This document shows, one piece after another, positions 38,217 to 51,726 of a DNA stretch of 64,000 nt (within the stretch, counting starts at the first letter, position 1; each line of letters starts with the position of its first letter). Position numbers and translations under genes: made by a program. A model generated the notes under the pieces. It searched no databases. It saw nothing but the letters and a program-made list of their open reading frames with translations, and was not told the DNA's origin. The stretch is from Oasisia sp. SBJ-2009 (Eukaryota; Annelida; Polychaeta; Sabellida; Siboglinidae), in NCBI GenBank assembly GCA_964017155.1, contig OZ024861.1:16467283-16531282 (forward strand). Direction: 5' to 3'.

Positions 38217-40466
38217 GTATGCGAACGAACGTCTTTTATCGCATGGAATGGCATATAATGCTTCAGATACATCTTTGCGCAGCCTGCATACAGCGCTCGT
38301 GGCGTCGCCGCTAACACCTTTTAGAGTTCCAGATCGCAGAGAGTAGATTGTCAACACAATGAAGGGAACTTCTGTCGTTGAGTGTAGTAGTTTGAAGCTC
38401 AGCAGTACGAATGTTAAATTAGATACTGTCCAAACGTATATTTGCCTAGGCATAGGTGGAAAGCTGCTTGAGACTTTGAGACAACTCATCGAAGAGTGGT
38501 ATGCACCATATACAGTGTACTGTGAATGAGAACAAGAATATGAATATTCTGTTCCACTTCCGACAAGAATTAGGCACTTGCGCAGAATGCAAGCCAACCT
38601 CAATTGCTCCTAGGTTTGAAACTTCATTACAAGAGGCGCGGGTAGGGTAGTGTAGTGGTTTTAATACGCGCGGACGCAGCAGGCCTGATATATTTGGTCT
38701 AAAACTCAATGGAGAGAGTCTGACATTGTTGAATCTAATCGGTGTTATACCCCACGCACATTGACTTGCATCGTGCTTAAAAAGTACCCGAATGTCGCAC
38801 TGGCCGTCGTACCATAACACAACTGTAGTCCCATATGAGTGTGTACCTTATTGCGAAATAGGCTAGCGCAAGTAAAACATTGAAAGAACGAAGTAAAAGT
38901 GGAAGAAAGCGCCTCCCCCCCCCCCCAGTTTGCTTACATCAAAGGCGTCGCCATCTTGAAATTTGACGTCGCCGGGAACGAAAATGGCGCGTCTGCCGTA
39001 TCGTCGTGACGTCACGGTATTGTTGTGGTGCGTCTTCCGGTGTGCCGCCATTACTGTGTCGCGCAGCCGAATGCTGGCGACAGATGCCAGTTTCTTTAGT
39101 GTAATGTCGACCGCATCCTGGTGGGATTTGCGTCTTTGACGCCAGTGGGGAGAAGGAATCTGGGCATATGTAAGCATTGAGGCTGCTGTTTTCAATTTTG
39201 TTAGACACCGTTCACATTGTAACGCTGGTTTATTGCTTTTTCTCAGGTGTCTGCGCCCGGTGAAGATACAGCGACACGGGGCCGACGACTTCTGGCAGCA
39301 TTACTGACCGACCAGGCCCGATGATGTGAAGATTGGCGACGCGGAACAGTCATTCGACAGTGGGTGACGCGTTGTTTTTATCAAGTTATTTTATTTATAT
39401 AACCTGTTGAGGTAGATGATAATGTAGGCCGATCACTGGGAGAATCAAATCAATGATAGCATGACATCGATACATGTATCACAGCTAGTGCGAGTGGACA
39501 TTAGTTTTGATGTTGCAGTTCTCACAATCGAAACGTTTTATTCAGTCGATTGATCGAGCAATTTTTCACGCTATATGATGTATTTCAAGATACACAATGT
39601 CAAAATATGATGCAAAATAATGCACATGAAACGATACTTGTGTAAGAGTTCGAGATGGCACCGCGGAAAGTATCTTAACACTGATATGCATAAGCACCAT
39701 TCGCGCGGCGAATACCACACACATTATCGCATGTACACATACACCCACTCAATACAGTTGAGTAGATGATTCTTTGACCGTCATGACAGCAAGCACAACG
39801 CATTCATCTCGACTGGAAACAGCACACTTTGGAATCAGCATGCAAAGGCAACCTATACAAGTGCCTCTTTCTTTGCAATAGTGTAACTCAAGGGTTCGCA
39901 TTTGACATGTCTTCCTTCAAAGACAAGTGTAGAGATCATTCGATGTTTTGAGACCCATATTTATTGCAGTCACACATATCTCGGCACGCGGATTTGTATC
40001 AAGGTAGTGACGGAGTTCGAATGCATATGTTGATACATTGCCTTGGAAACAATATCATATGCTACAGTGATCAGTGCCAACAGGCCAGCTCTTTGGCCAT
40101 GTCATGAGCGCTATGCCGAAAAACAGGTAACGCCAAAGGCTAGACATAACAGCGATGGCGAAGAGCCATACGAGAAAACAAAGGTTGTTCCAAACTACCC
40201 AGATAACTACGAAATGATATATTAGACATGCGTGGGGTTCATCACTACTCGCGCGTCGCATTCTCAGAGGGTCTGTGTCGCTCACACGTCGGTCTCAAAT
40301 ATGAAGACCTGAAACCAAAGAGCAGACATGTCGCAAGTTTAATATGAAAACGAAACCACAAAGCAGCTAACAGGCAATGGTCGCATCATATAATCATTGA
40401 TGTTGAGCTAGCTGCATACATTGTACGTCCTACAAAGCGTATTACACTACAGAGTAAATCTAGACT
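38217..40466. repeat. Array copy 18 (type C)
   Basis: Same allele set as copy 16 (offset 4500 bp) and copy 23 (offset 11260 bp), including GCCGAAAAACAGG. Private alleles CGTGCTTAAAAAG, TTATTCAGTCGATTG and GAGATGGCACC. C run about 12. Confidence 0.96.
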
Positions 40467-42718
40467 GTATGCGAACGAACGTCTTTTATCGCATGGAATG
40501 GCATATAATGCTTCAGATACATATTTGCGCAGCGTGCATACAGCCCTCGTGGCGTCGCCGTTAACACGTTTTAGAGTTCCAGATCGCAGAGAGTAGATTG
40601 CCAACACAATGAAGGGAACTTCTGTCGTTGAGTGTAGTAGTTTGAAGCTCAGCAGTACGAATGTTAAATTATATACTCTCCAAAGGTATATTTTCCTAGG
40701 CATAGGTGGAAAGCTGCTTGAGACTTTGAGACAACTCATCGATGAGTGGTATGCACCATGTACAGTGTACTGTGAATGAGAACAAGAATATGAATATTCT
40801 GTTCCATTTCCGACAAGAATTAGGCACTTGCGCAGAATGCAAGCCAACCTCAATTGCTCCTAGGTTTAAAACTTCATTACAAGAGGCGCGGGTAGGGTAG
40901 TGTAGTGGTTTTAATACGCGCGGACGCAGCAGGCCTGATATATTTGGTCTAAAACTCAATGGAGAGAGTCTGACATTGTTGAATCTAATCGGTGTTATAC
41001 CCCACGCACATTGACTTGCATCGTGCATAAAAAGTACCCGAATGTCGCACTGGCCGTCGTACCATAACACAACTGTAGTCCTATGTGTGTGTACCTTATT
41101 GCGAAATAGGCTAGCGCAAGTAAAACGTTGAAAGAACGAAGTAAAAGTGGAAGAAAGCGCCTCTCCCCCCCCCCCCCCAGTTTGCTTAGATCAAAGGCGT
41201 CGCCATCTTGAAATTTGACGTCGCCGGGAACGAAAATGGCGCGTCTGCCGTATCGTCGTGACGTCACGGTATTGTTGTGGGGCGTCTTCCGGTTTGCCGC
41301 CATTACTGTGTCGCGCAGCCGAATGCTGGCGACAGATGCCAGTTTCTTTAGTGTAATCTCGACCGCATCGCGGTGGGATTTGCGTCTTTGACGCCAGTGG
41401 GGTGAAGGAATGTGGGCATATGTAAGCATTGAGCCTGCTGTTTTCAATTTTGTTAGACACCGTGCACATTGTAGCGCTGGTTTATTGTTTTTTCTCAGGT
41501 GTCTGCGCCCGGTGAAGATACAGCGACATGTGGCCGACGACTTCTGGCAGCATTACTGACCGACCAGGCCCGATGATGTGAAGATTGGCGACGCGGAACA
41601 GTCATTCGACAGTTGGTGACGCGTTGTTTTTATCAAGTTATTTTATTTATATAACCTGTTGAGGTAGATGATAATGTAGGCCGATCACTGGGAGAATCAA
41701 ATCAATGATAGCATGACATCGATACATGTATCACAGCTAGTGCGAGTGGACATTAGTTTTGATGTTGCAGTTCTCACAATCGAAACGTTTTACTCAGACG
41801 ATTGATCGAGCTATTTTTCACGCTATATGATGTATTTCAAGATACACAATGTCAAAATATGATGCAAAATAATGCACATGAAACGATACTTGTGTAAGAG
41901 GTCGAGATCGCACCGCGGAAAGTATCTTAACACTGATATGCATAAGCACCATTCGCGCGGCGAATGCCACACACATTATCGCATGTACAAATACACCCAC
42001 TCAATACAGTTGAGTAGATGATTCTTTGACCGTCATGACAGCAAGCACAACGCATTCATCTCGACTAGAAACAGCATACTTAGGAATCAGAATGCAAAGG
42101 CAACCTATACAAGTGCCTCTTTCTTTGCAATAGTGTAACTCAAGGGTTCCCATTTGACATGTCTTCCTTCAAAGACAAGTGTAGAGATCATTCGATGTTT
42201 TGAGACCCATATTTATTGCAGTCACACATAACTCGGCACGCGGATTTGTATCTAGGTAGTGACGGAGTTCGAATGCATATGTTGATACATTGCCTTGGAA
42301 ACAATATCATATGCTACAGTGATCAGAGCCAACAGGCCAGCTCTTTGGCCATGTCATGAGCGCTATGCCGACAAACAGGTAACGCCAAAGGCTAGACATA
42401 ACAGCGATGGCGAAGAGCCATACGAGAAAACAAAGGTTGTTCCAAACTACCCAGATAACTACGAAATGATATACTAGACATGCGTGGGGTTCATCACTAC
42501 TCGCGCGTCGCATTCTCAGAGGGTCTGTGTCGCTCACACGTCGGTCTCAAATAGGAAGACCTGAAACCAAAGAGCAGACATGTCGCCAGTTCAATATGAA
42601 AACGAAACCACAAAGCAGCTAACAGGCAATGGTCGCATCATATAATCATTCATGTTGAGCTAGCTACATACATTGTACGTCCTACAAAGCGCATTACACT
42701 ACAGAGTAAATCTAGACT
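40467..42718. repeat. Array copy 19 (types E and R)
   Basis: E-type left end (CAGCGTGC, CTCTCCAAAGG) followed by a new R-type allele set: TTGTGGGGCGTC in the promoter-like module, TGTACAAATACACC, GGTTCCCATTTG and GATCAGAGCC. C run about 14. Founder-like member of the near-identical set 19-21 and 24. Confidence 0.96.
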
Positions 42719-44971
42719 GTATGCGAACGAACGTCTTTTATCGCATGGAATGGCATATAATGCTTCAGATACATATTTGCGCAGCCTGCATACAGCCCTC
42801 GTGGCGTCGCCCTTAACACGTTTTAGAGTTCCAGATCGCAGAGAGTAGATTGCCAACACAATGAAGGGAACTTCTGTCGTTGAGTGTAGTAGTTTGAAGC
42901 TCAGCAGTACGAATGTTAAATTATATACTCTCCAAAGGTATATTTTCCTAGGCATAGGTGGAAAGCTGCTTGAGACTTTGAGACAACTCATCGAAGAGTG
43001 GTATGCACCATGTACAGTGTACTGTGAATGAGAACAAGAATATGAATATTCTGTTCCATTTCCGACAAGAATTAGGCACTTGCGCAGAATGCAAGCCAAC
43101 CTCAATTGCTCCTAGGTTTGAAACTTCATTACAAGAGGCGCGGGTAGGGTAGTGTAGTGGTTTTAATACGCGCGGACGCAGCAGGCCTGATATATTTGGT
43201 ATAAAACTCAATGGAGAGAGTCTGACATTGTTGAATCTAATCGGTGTTATACCCCACGCACATTGACTTGCATCGTGCATAAAAAGTACCCGAATGTCGC
43301 ACTGGCCGTCGTACCATAACACAACTGTAGTCCTATGTGTGTGTACCTTATTGCGAAATAGGCTAGCGCAAGTAAAACGTTGAAAGAACGAAGTAAAAGT
43401 GGAAGAAAGCGCCTCTCCCCCCCCCCCCCCCAGTTTGCTTAGATCAAAGGCGTCGCCATCTTGAAATTTGACGTCGCCGGGAACGAAAATGGCGCGTCTG
43501 CCGTATCGTCGTGACGTCACGGTATTGTTGTGGGGCGTCTTCCGGTTTGCCGCCATTACTGTGTCGCGCAGCCGAATGCTGGCGACAGATGCCAGTTTCT
43601 TTAGTGTAATCTCGACCGCATCGCGGTGGGATTTGCGTCTTTGACGCCAGTGGGGTGAAGGAATGTGGGCATATGTAAGCATTGAGCCTGCTGTTTTCAA
43701 TTTTGTTAGACACCGTGCACATTGTAGCGCTGGTTTATTGTTTTTTCTCAGGTGTCTGCGCCCGGTGAAGATACAGCGACATGTGGCCGACGACTTCTGG
43801 CAGCATTACTGACCGACCAGGCCCGATGATGTGAAGATTGGCGACGCGGAACAGTCATTCGACAGTTGGTGACGCGTTGTTTTTATCAAGTTATTTTATT
43901 TATATAACCTGTTGAGGTAGATGATAATGTAGGCCGATCACTGGGAGAATCAAATCAATGATAGCATGACATCGATACATGTATCACAGCTAGTGCGAGT
44001 GGACATTAGTTTTGATGTTGCAGTTCTCACAATCGAAACGTTTTACTCAGACGATTGATCGAGCTATTTTTCACGCTATATGATGTATTTCAAGATACAC
44101 AATGTCAAAATATGATGCAAAATAATGCACATGAAACGATACTTGTGTAAGAGGTCGAGATCGCACCGCGGAAAGTATCTTAACACTGATATGCATAAGC
44201 ACCATTCGCGCGGCGAATGCCACACACATTATCGCATGTACAAATACACCCACTCAATACAGTTGAGTAGATGATTCTTTGACCGTCATGACAGCAAGCA
44301 CAACGCATTCATCTCGACTAGAAACAGCATACTTAGGAATCAGAATGCAAAGGCAACCTATACAAGTGCCTCTTTCTTTGCAATAGTGTAACTCAAGGGT
44401 TCCCATTTGACATGTCTTCCTTCAAAGACAAGTGTAGAGATCATTCGATGTTTTGAGACCCATATTTATTGCAGTCACACATAACTCGGCACGCGGATTT
44501 GTATCTAGGTAGTGACGGAGTTCGAATGCATATGTTGATACATTGCCTTGGAAACAATATCATATGCTACAGTGATCAGAGCCAACAGGCCAGCTCTTTG
44601 GCCATGTCATGAGCGCTATGCCGACAAACAGGTAACGCCAAAGGCTAGACATAACAGCGATGGCGAAGAGCCATACGAGAAAACAAAGGTTGTTCCAAAC
44701 TACCCAGATAACTACGAAATGATATACTAGACATGCGTGGGGTTCATCACTACTCGCGCGTCGCATTCTCAGAGGGTCTGTGTCGCTCACACGTCGGTCT
44801 CAAATAGGAAGACCTGAAACCAAAGAGCAGACATGTCGCCAGTTCAATATGAAAACGAAACCACAAAGCAGCTAACAGGCAATGGTCGCATCATATAATC
44901 ATTCATGTTGAGCTAGCTACATACATTGTACGTCCTACAAAGCGCATTACACTACAGAGTAAATCTAGACT
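42719..44971. repeat. Array copy 20 (types D and R)
   Basis: D-type left end and R-type right end. Visually almost identical to copy 21, with poly-C length (about 15 versus 13) the only difference I noticed. This points to a very recent unit duplication. Confidence 0.96.
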
Positions 44972-47222
44972 GTATGCGAACGAACGTCTTTTATCGCATG
45001 GAATGGCATATAATGCTTCAGATACATATTTGCGCAGCCTGCATACAGCCCTCGTGGCGTCGCCCTTAACACGTTTTAGAGTTCCAGATCGCAGAGAGTA
45101 GATTGCCAACACAATGAAGGGAACTTCTGTCGTTGAGTGTAGTAGTTTGAAGCTCAGCAGTACGAATGTTAAATTATATACTCTCCAAAGGTATATTTTC
45201 CTAGGCATAGGTGGAAAGCTGCTTGAGACTTTGAGACAACTCATCGAAGAGTGGTATGCACCATGTACAGTGTACTGTGAATGAGAACAAGAATATGAAT
45301 ATTCTGTTCCATTTCCGACAAGAATTAGGCACTTGCGCAGAATGCAAGCCAACCTCAATTGCTCCTAGGTTTGAAACTTCATTACAAGAGGCGCGGGTAG
45401 GGTAGTGTAGTGGTTTTAATACGCGCGGACGCAGCAGGCCTGATATATTTGGTATAAAACTCAATGGAGAGAGTCTGACATTGTTGAATCTAATCGGTGT
45501 TATACCCCACGCACATTGACTTGCATCGTGCATAAAAAGTACCCGAATGTCGCACTGGCCGTCGTACCATAACACAACTGTAGTCCTATGTGTGTGTACC
45601 TTATTGCGAAATAGGCTAGCGCAAGTAAAACGTTGAAAGAACGAAGTAAAAGTGGAAGAAAGCGCCTCTCCCCCCCCCCCCCAGTTTGCTTAGATCAAAG
45701 GCGTCGCCATCTTGAAATTTGACGTCGCCGGGAACGAAAATGGCGCGTCTGCCGTATCGTCGTGACGTCACGGTATTGTTGTGGGGCGTCTTCCGGTTTG
45801 CCGCCATTACTGTGTCGCGCAGCCGAATGCTGGCGACAGATGCCAGTTTCTTTAGTGTAATCTCGACCGCATCGCGGTGGGATTTGCGTCTTTGACGCCA
45901 GTGGGGTGAAGGAATGTGGGCATATGTAAGCATTGAGCCTGCTGTTTTCAATTTTGTTAGACACCGTGCACATTGTAGCGCTGGTTTATTGTTTTTTCTC
46001 AGGTGTCTGCGCCCGGTGAAGATACAGCGACATGTGGCCGACGACTTCTGGCAGCATTACTGACCGACCAGGCCCGATGATGTGAAGATTGGCGACGCGG
46101 AACAGTCATTCGACAGTTGGTGACGCGTTGTTTTTATCAAGTTATTTTATTTATATAACCTGTTGAGGTAGATGATAATGTAGGCCGATCACTGGGAGAA
46201 TCAAATCAATGATAGCATGACATCGATACATGTATCACAGCTAGTGCGAGTGGACATTAGTTTTGATGTTGCAGTTCTCACAATCGAAACGTTTTACTCA
46301 GACGATTGATCGAGCTATTTTTCACGCTATATGATGTATTTCAAGATACACAATGTCAAAATATGATGCAAAATAATGCACATGAAACGATACTTGTGTA
46401 AGAGGTCGAGATCGCACCGCGGAAAGTATCTTAACACTGATATGCATAAGCACCATTCGCGCGGCGAATGCCACACACATTATCGCATGTACAAATACAC
46501 CCACTCAATACAGTTGAGTAGATGATTCTTTGACCGTCATGACAGCAAGCACAACGCATTCATCTCGACTAGAAACAGCATACTTAGGAATCAGAATGCA
46601 AAGGCAACCTATACAAGTGCCTCTTTCTTTGCAATAGTGTAACTCAAGGGTTCCCATTTGACATGTCTTCCTTCAAAGACAAGTGTAGAGATCATTCGAT
46701 GTTTTGAGACCCATATTTATTGCAGTCACACATAACTCGGCACGCGGATTTGTATCTAGGTAGTGACGGAGTTCGAATGCATATGTTGATACATTGCCTT
46801 GGAAACAATATCATATGCTACAGTGATCAGAGCCAACAGGCCAGCTCTTTGGCCATGTCATGAGCGCTATGCCGACAAACAGGTAACGCCAAAGGCTAGA
46901 CATAACAGCGATGGCGAAGAGCCATACGAGAAAACAAAGGTTGTTCCAAACTACCCAGATAACTACGAAATGATATACTAGACATGCGTGGGGTTCATCA
47001 CTACTCGCGCGTCGCATTCTCAGAGGGTCTGTGTCGCTCACACGTCGGTCTCAAATAGGAAGACCTGAAACCAAAGAGCAGACATGTCGCCAGTTCAATA
47101 TGAAAACGAAACCACAAAGCAGCTAACAGGCAATGGTCGCATCATATAATCATTCATGTTGAGCTAGCTACATACATTGTACGTCCTACAAAGCGCATTA
47201 CACTACAGAGTAAATCTAGACT
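44972..47222. repeat. Array copy 21 (types D and R)
   Basis: Near-identical to copy 20. TATAAAA allele. ATG before the splice donor intact. C run about 13. Confidence 0.96.
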
Positions 47223-49476
47223 GTATGCGAACGAACGTCTTTTATCGCATGGAATGGCATATAATGCTTCAGATACATATTTGCGCAGCCTGCATACAGC
47301 CCTCGTGGCGTCGCCCTTAACACGTTTTAGAGTTCCAGATCGCAGAGAGTAGATTGCCAACACAATGAAGGGAACTTCTGTCGTTGAGTGTAGTAGTTTG
47401 AAGCTCAGCAGTACGAATGTTAAATTATATACTCTCCAAAGGTATATTTTCCTAGGCATAGGTGGAAAGCTGCTTGAGACTTTGAGACAACTCATCGAAG
47501 AGTGGTATGCACCATGTACAGTGTACTGTGAATGAGAACAAGAATATGAATATTCTGTTCCATTTCCGACAAGAATTAGGCACTTGCGCAGAATGCAAGC
47601 CAACCTCAATTGCTCCTAGGTTTGAAACTTCATTACAAGAGGCGCGGGTAGGGTAGTGTAGTGGTTTTAATACGCGCGGACGCAGCAGGCCTGATATATT
47701 TGGTATAAAACTCAATGGAGAGAGTCTGACATTGTTGAATCTAATCGGTGTTATACCCCACGCACATTGACTTGCATCGTGCATAAAAAGTACCCGAATG
47801 TCGCACTGGCCGTCGTACCATAACACAACTGTAGTCCTATGTGTGTGTACCTTATTGCGAAATAGGCTAGCGCAAGTAAAACATTGAAAGAACGAAGTAA
47901 AAGTTGAAGAAAGCGCCTCTCCCCCCCCCCCCCCAGTTTGCTTAGATCAAAGGCGTCGCCATCTTGAAATTTGACGTCGCCGGGAACGAAAATGGCGCGT
48001 CTGCCGTATCGTCGTGACGTCACGGTATTGTTGTGGCGCGTCTTCCGGTTTGCCGCCATTACTGTGTCGCGCAGCCGAATGCTGGCGACAGATGCCAGTT
48101 TCTTTAGTGTAATCTCGACCGCATCGCGGTGGGATTTGCGTCTTTGACTCCAGTGGGGTGAAGGAATGTGGGCATATGTAAGCATTGAGCCTGCTGTTTT
48201 CAATTTTGTTAGACACCGTGCACATTGTAACGCTGGTTTATTGTTTTTTCTCAGGTGTCTCCGCCCGGTGAAGATACAGCGACATGTGGCCGACGACTTC
48301 TGGCAGCATTACTGACCGACCAGGCCCGATGATGTGAAGATTGGCGACGCGGAACAGTCATTCGACAGTTGGTGACGCGTTGTTTTTATCAAGTAATTTT
48401 ATTTATATAACCTGTTGAGTTAGATGATAATGTAGGCCGATCACTGGGAGAATCAAATCAATGATAGCATGACATCGATACATGTATCACAGCTAGTGCG
48501 AGTGGACATTAGTTTTGATGTTGCAGTTCCCACAATCGAAACGTTTTACTCAGACGATTGATCGAGCTATTGTTCACGCTATATGATGTATTTCAAGATA
48601 CACAATTTCAAAATATGATGCAAAATAATGCACATGAAACGATCCTTGTGTAAGAGGTCGAGATCGCACCGCAGAAAGTATCTTAACACTGATATGCATA
48701 AGCACCATTCGCGCGGCGAATGCCACACACATTATCGCATGTACACATACACCCACTCAATACAGTTGAGTAGATGATTCTTTGACCGTCATGACAGCAA
48801 GCACAACGCATTCATCTCGACTGGAAACAGCATACTTAGGAATCAGAATGCAAAGGCAACCTATACAAGTGCCTCTTTCTTTGCAATAGTGTAACTCAAG
48901 GGTTCGCATTTGACATGTCTTCCTTCAAAGACAAGTGTAGAGATCATTCGATGTTTTGAGACCCATATTTATTGCAGTCACACATAACTCGGCACGCGGA
49001 TTTGTATCTAGGTAGTGACGGAGTTCGAATGCATATGTTGATACATTGCCTTGGAAACATTTTCATATGCTACAGTGATCAGTGCCAACAGGCCAGCTCT
49101 TTGGCCATGTCATGAGCGCTATGCCGACAAACAGGTAACGCCAAAGGCTAGACATAACAGCGATGGCGAAGAGCCTTACGAGAAAACAAAGGTTGTTCTA
49201 AACTACCCAGATAACTACGAAGTAATATACTAGACATGCGTGGGTTTCATCACTACTCGCGCGTCGCATTCTCAGAGGGTCTGTGTATCGCTCTCACGTC
49301 GGTCTCAAATAGGAAGACATGAAACCAAAGAGCAGACATGTCGCAAGTTCAATATGAAAACGAAACCACAAAGCAGCTAACAGGCAATGGTCGCATCATA
49401 TAATCATTGATGTTGAGCTAGCTACATACATTGTACGTCCTACAAAGCGTATTACATTACAGAGTAAATCTAGACT
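47223..49476. repeat. Array copy 22 (types D and F)
   Basis: Repeats copy 17 at 11260 bp, including the ACATTTTCATATG allele near 49057. It also shares GGAAGACATG (about 49313) with copy 17. Private change CGCTCTCACGTC near 49289. C run about 14. Confidence 0.96.
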
Positions 49477-51726
49477 GTATGCGAACGAACGTCTTTTATC
49501 GCATGGAATGGCATATAATGCTTCAGATACATCTTTGCGCAGCCTGCATACAGCGCTCGTGGCGTCGCCGTTAACACCTTTTAGAGTTCCAGATCGCAGA
49601 GAGTAGATTGTCAACACAATGAAGGGAACTTCTGTCGTTGAGTGTAGTAGTTTGAAGCTCAGCAGTACGAATGTTAAATTAGATACTGTCCAAACGTATA
49701 TTTGCCTAGGCATAGGTGGAAAGCTGCTTGAGACTTTGAGACAACTCATCGAAGAGTGGTATGCACCATATACAGTGTACTGTGAATGAGAACAAGAATA
49801 TGAATATTCTGTTCCACTTCCGACAAGAATTAGGCACTTGCAGATGCAAGCAACCTCAATTGCTTGGGTTAACACCATTAGATTCAACAAGTGGCAGACT
49901 CGTCGTCCATTGAGTTTTAGAGCGCAAATATATCAGCAGCAGGCCTGATATATTTGGTCTAAAACTCAATGGAGAGAGTCTGACATTGTTGAATCTAATC
50001 GGTGTTATACCCCACGCACATTGACTTGCATCGTGCATAAAAAGTACCCGAATGTCGCACTGGCCGTCGTACCATAACACAACTGTAGTCCCATATGAGT
50101 GTGTACCTTATTGCGAAATAGGCTAGCGCAAGTAAAACATTGAAAGAACGAAGTAAAAGTGGAAGAAAGCGCCTCCCCCCCCCCCCAGTTTGCTTACATC
50201 AAAGGCGTCGCCATCTTGAAATTTGACGTCGCCGGGAACGAAAATGGCGCGTCTGCCGTATCGTCGTGACGTCACGGTATTGTTGTGGTGCGTCTTCCGG
50301 TGTGCCGCCATTACTGTGTCGCGCAGCCGAATGCTGGCGACAGATGCCAGTTTCTTTAGTGTAATGTCGACCGCATCCTGGTGGGATTTGCGTCTTTGAC
50401 GCCAGTGGGGAGAAGGAATCTGGGCATATGTAAGCATTGAGGCTGCTGTTTTCAATTTTGTTAGACACCGTTCACATTGTAACGCTGGTTTATTGCTTTT
50501 TCTCAGGTGTCTGCGCCCGGTGAAGATACAGCGACACGGGGCCGACGACTTCTGGCAGCATTACTGACCGACCAGGCCCGATGATGTGAAGATTGGCGAC
50601 GCGGAACAGTCATTCGACAGTGGGTGACGCGTTTTTTTTATCAAGTTATTTTATTTATATAACCTGTTGAGGTAGATGATAATGTAGGCCGATCACTGGG
50701 AGAATCAAATCAATGATAGCATGACATCGATACATGTATCACAGCTAGTGCGAGTGGACATTAGTTTTGATGTTGCAGTTCTCACAATCGAAACGTTTTA
50801 CTCAGACGATTGATCGAGCAATTTTTCACGCTATATGATGTATTTCAAGATACACAATGTCAAAATATGATGCAAAATAATGCACATGAAACGATACTTG
50901 TGTAAGAGTTCGAGATCGCACCGCGGAAAGTATCTTAACACTGATATGCATAAGCACCATTCGCGCGGCGAATACCACACACATTATCGCATGTACACAT
51001 ACACCCACTCAATACAGTTGAGTAGATGATTCTTTGACCGTCATGACAGCAAGCACAACGCATTCATCTCGACTGGAAACAGCACACTTTGGAATCAGCA
51101 TGCAAAGGCAACCTATACAAGTGCCTCTTTCTTTGCAATAGTGTAACTCAAGGGTTCGCATTTGACATGTCTTCCTTCAAAGACAAGTGTAGAGATCATT
51201 CGATGTTTTGAGACCCATATTTATTGCAGTCACACATATCTCGGCACGCGGATTTGTATCAAGGTAGTGACGGAGTTCGAATGCATATGTTGATACATTG
51301 CCTTGGAAACAATATCATATGCTACAGTGATCAGTGCCAACAGGCCAGCTCTTTGGCCATGTCATGAGCGCTATGCCGAAAAACAGGTAACGCCAAAGGC
51401 TAGACATAACAGCGATGGCGAAGAGCCATACGAGAAAACAAAGGTTGTTCCAAACTACCCAGATAACTACGAAATGATATATTAGACATGCGTGGGGTTC
51501 ATCACTACTCGCGCGTCGCATTCTCAGAGGGTCTGTGTCGCTCACACGTCGGTCTCAAATATGAAGACCTGAAACCAAAGATCAGACATGTCGCAAGTTT
51601 AATATGAAAACGAAACCACAAAGCAGCTAACAGGCAATGGTCGCATCATATAATCATTGATGTTGAGCTAGCTGCATACATTGTACGTCCTACAAAGCGT
51701 ATTACACTACAGAGTAAATCTAGACT
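49477..51726. repeat. Array copy 23 (type C, with inverted patch)
   Basis: Repeats copies 16 and 18, but about 70 bp near its start (49866-49936) are replaced by a noisy inverted copy of the sequence just downstream. The A-box-like word and the long minus-strand open frame are lost only here. Another private change is a T-rich GCGTTTTTTTTATC near 50629. C run about 12. Confidence 0.95.
49866..50007. other. Fold-back patch in copy 23
   Basis: Bases 49870-49936 are an imperfect reverse complement of 49945-50007, with an 8-base loop (49937-49944). The patch replaces about 67 bp of normal unit sequence, including the A-box-like word, with about 71 bp, so unit length barely changes. The left arm differs from the right arm by several small indels and substitutions, far more than the other copies differ from each other. 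The preceding 30 bp also carry private deletions (TTGCAGATGCAAGC for TTGCGCAGAATGCAAGCC). Confidence 0.85.
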
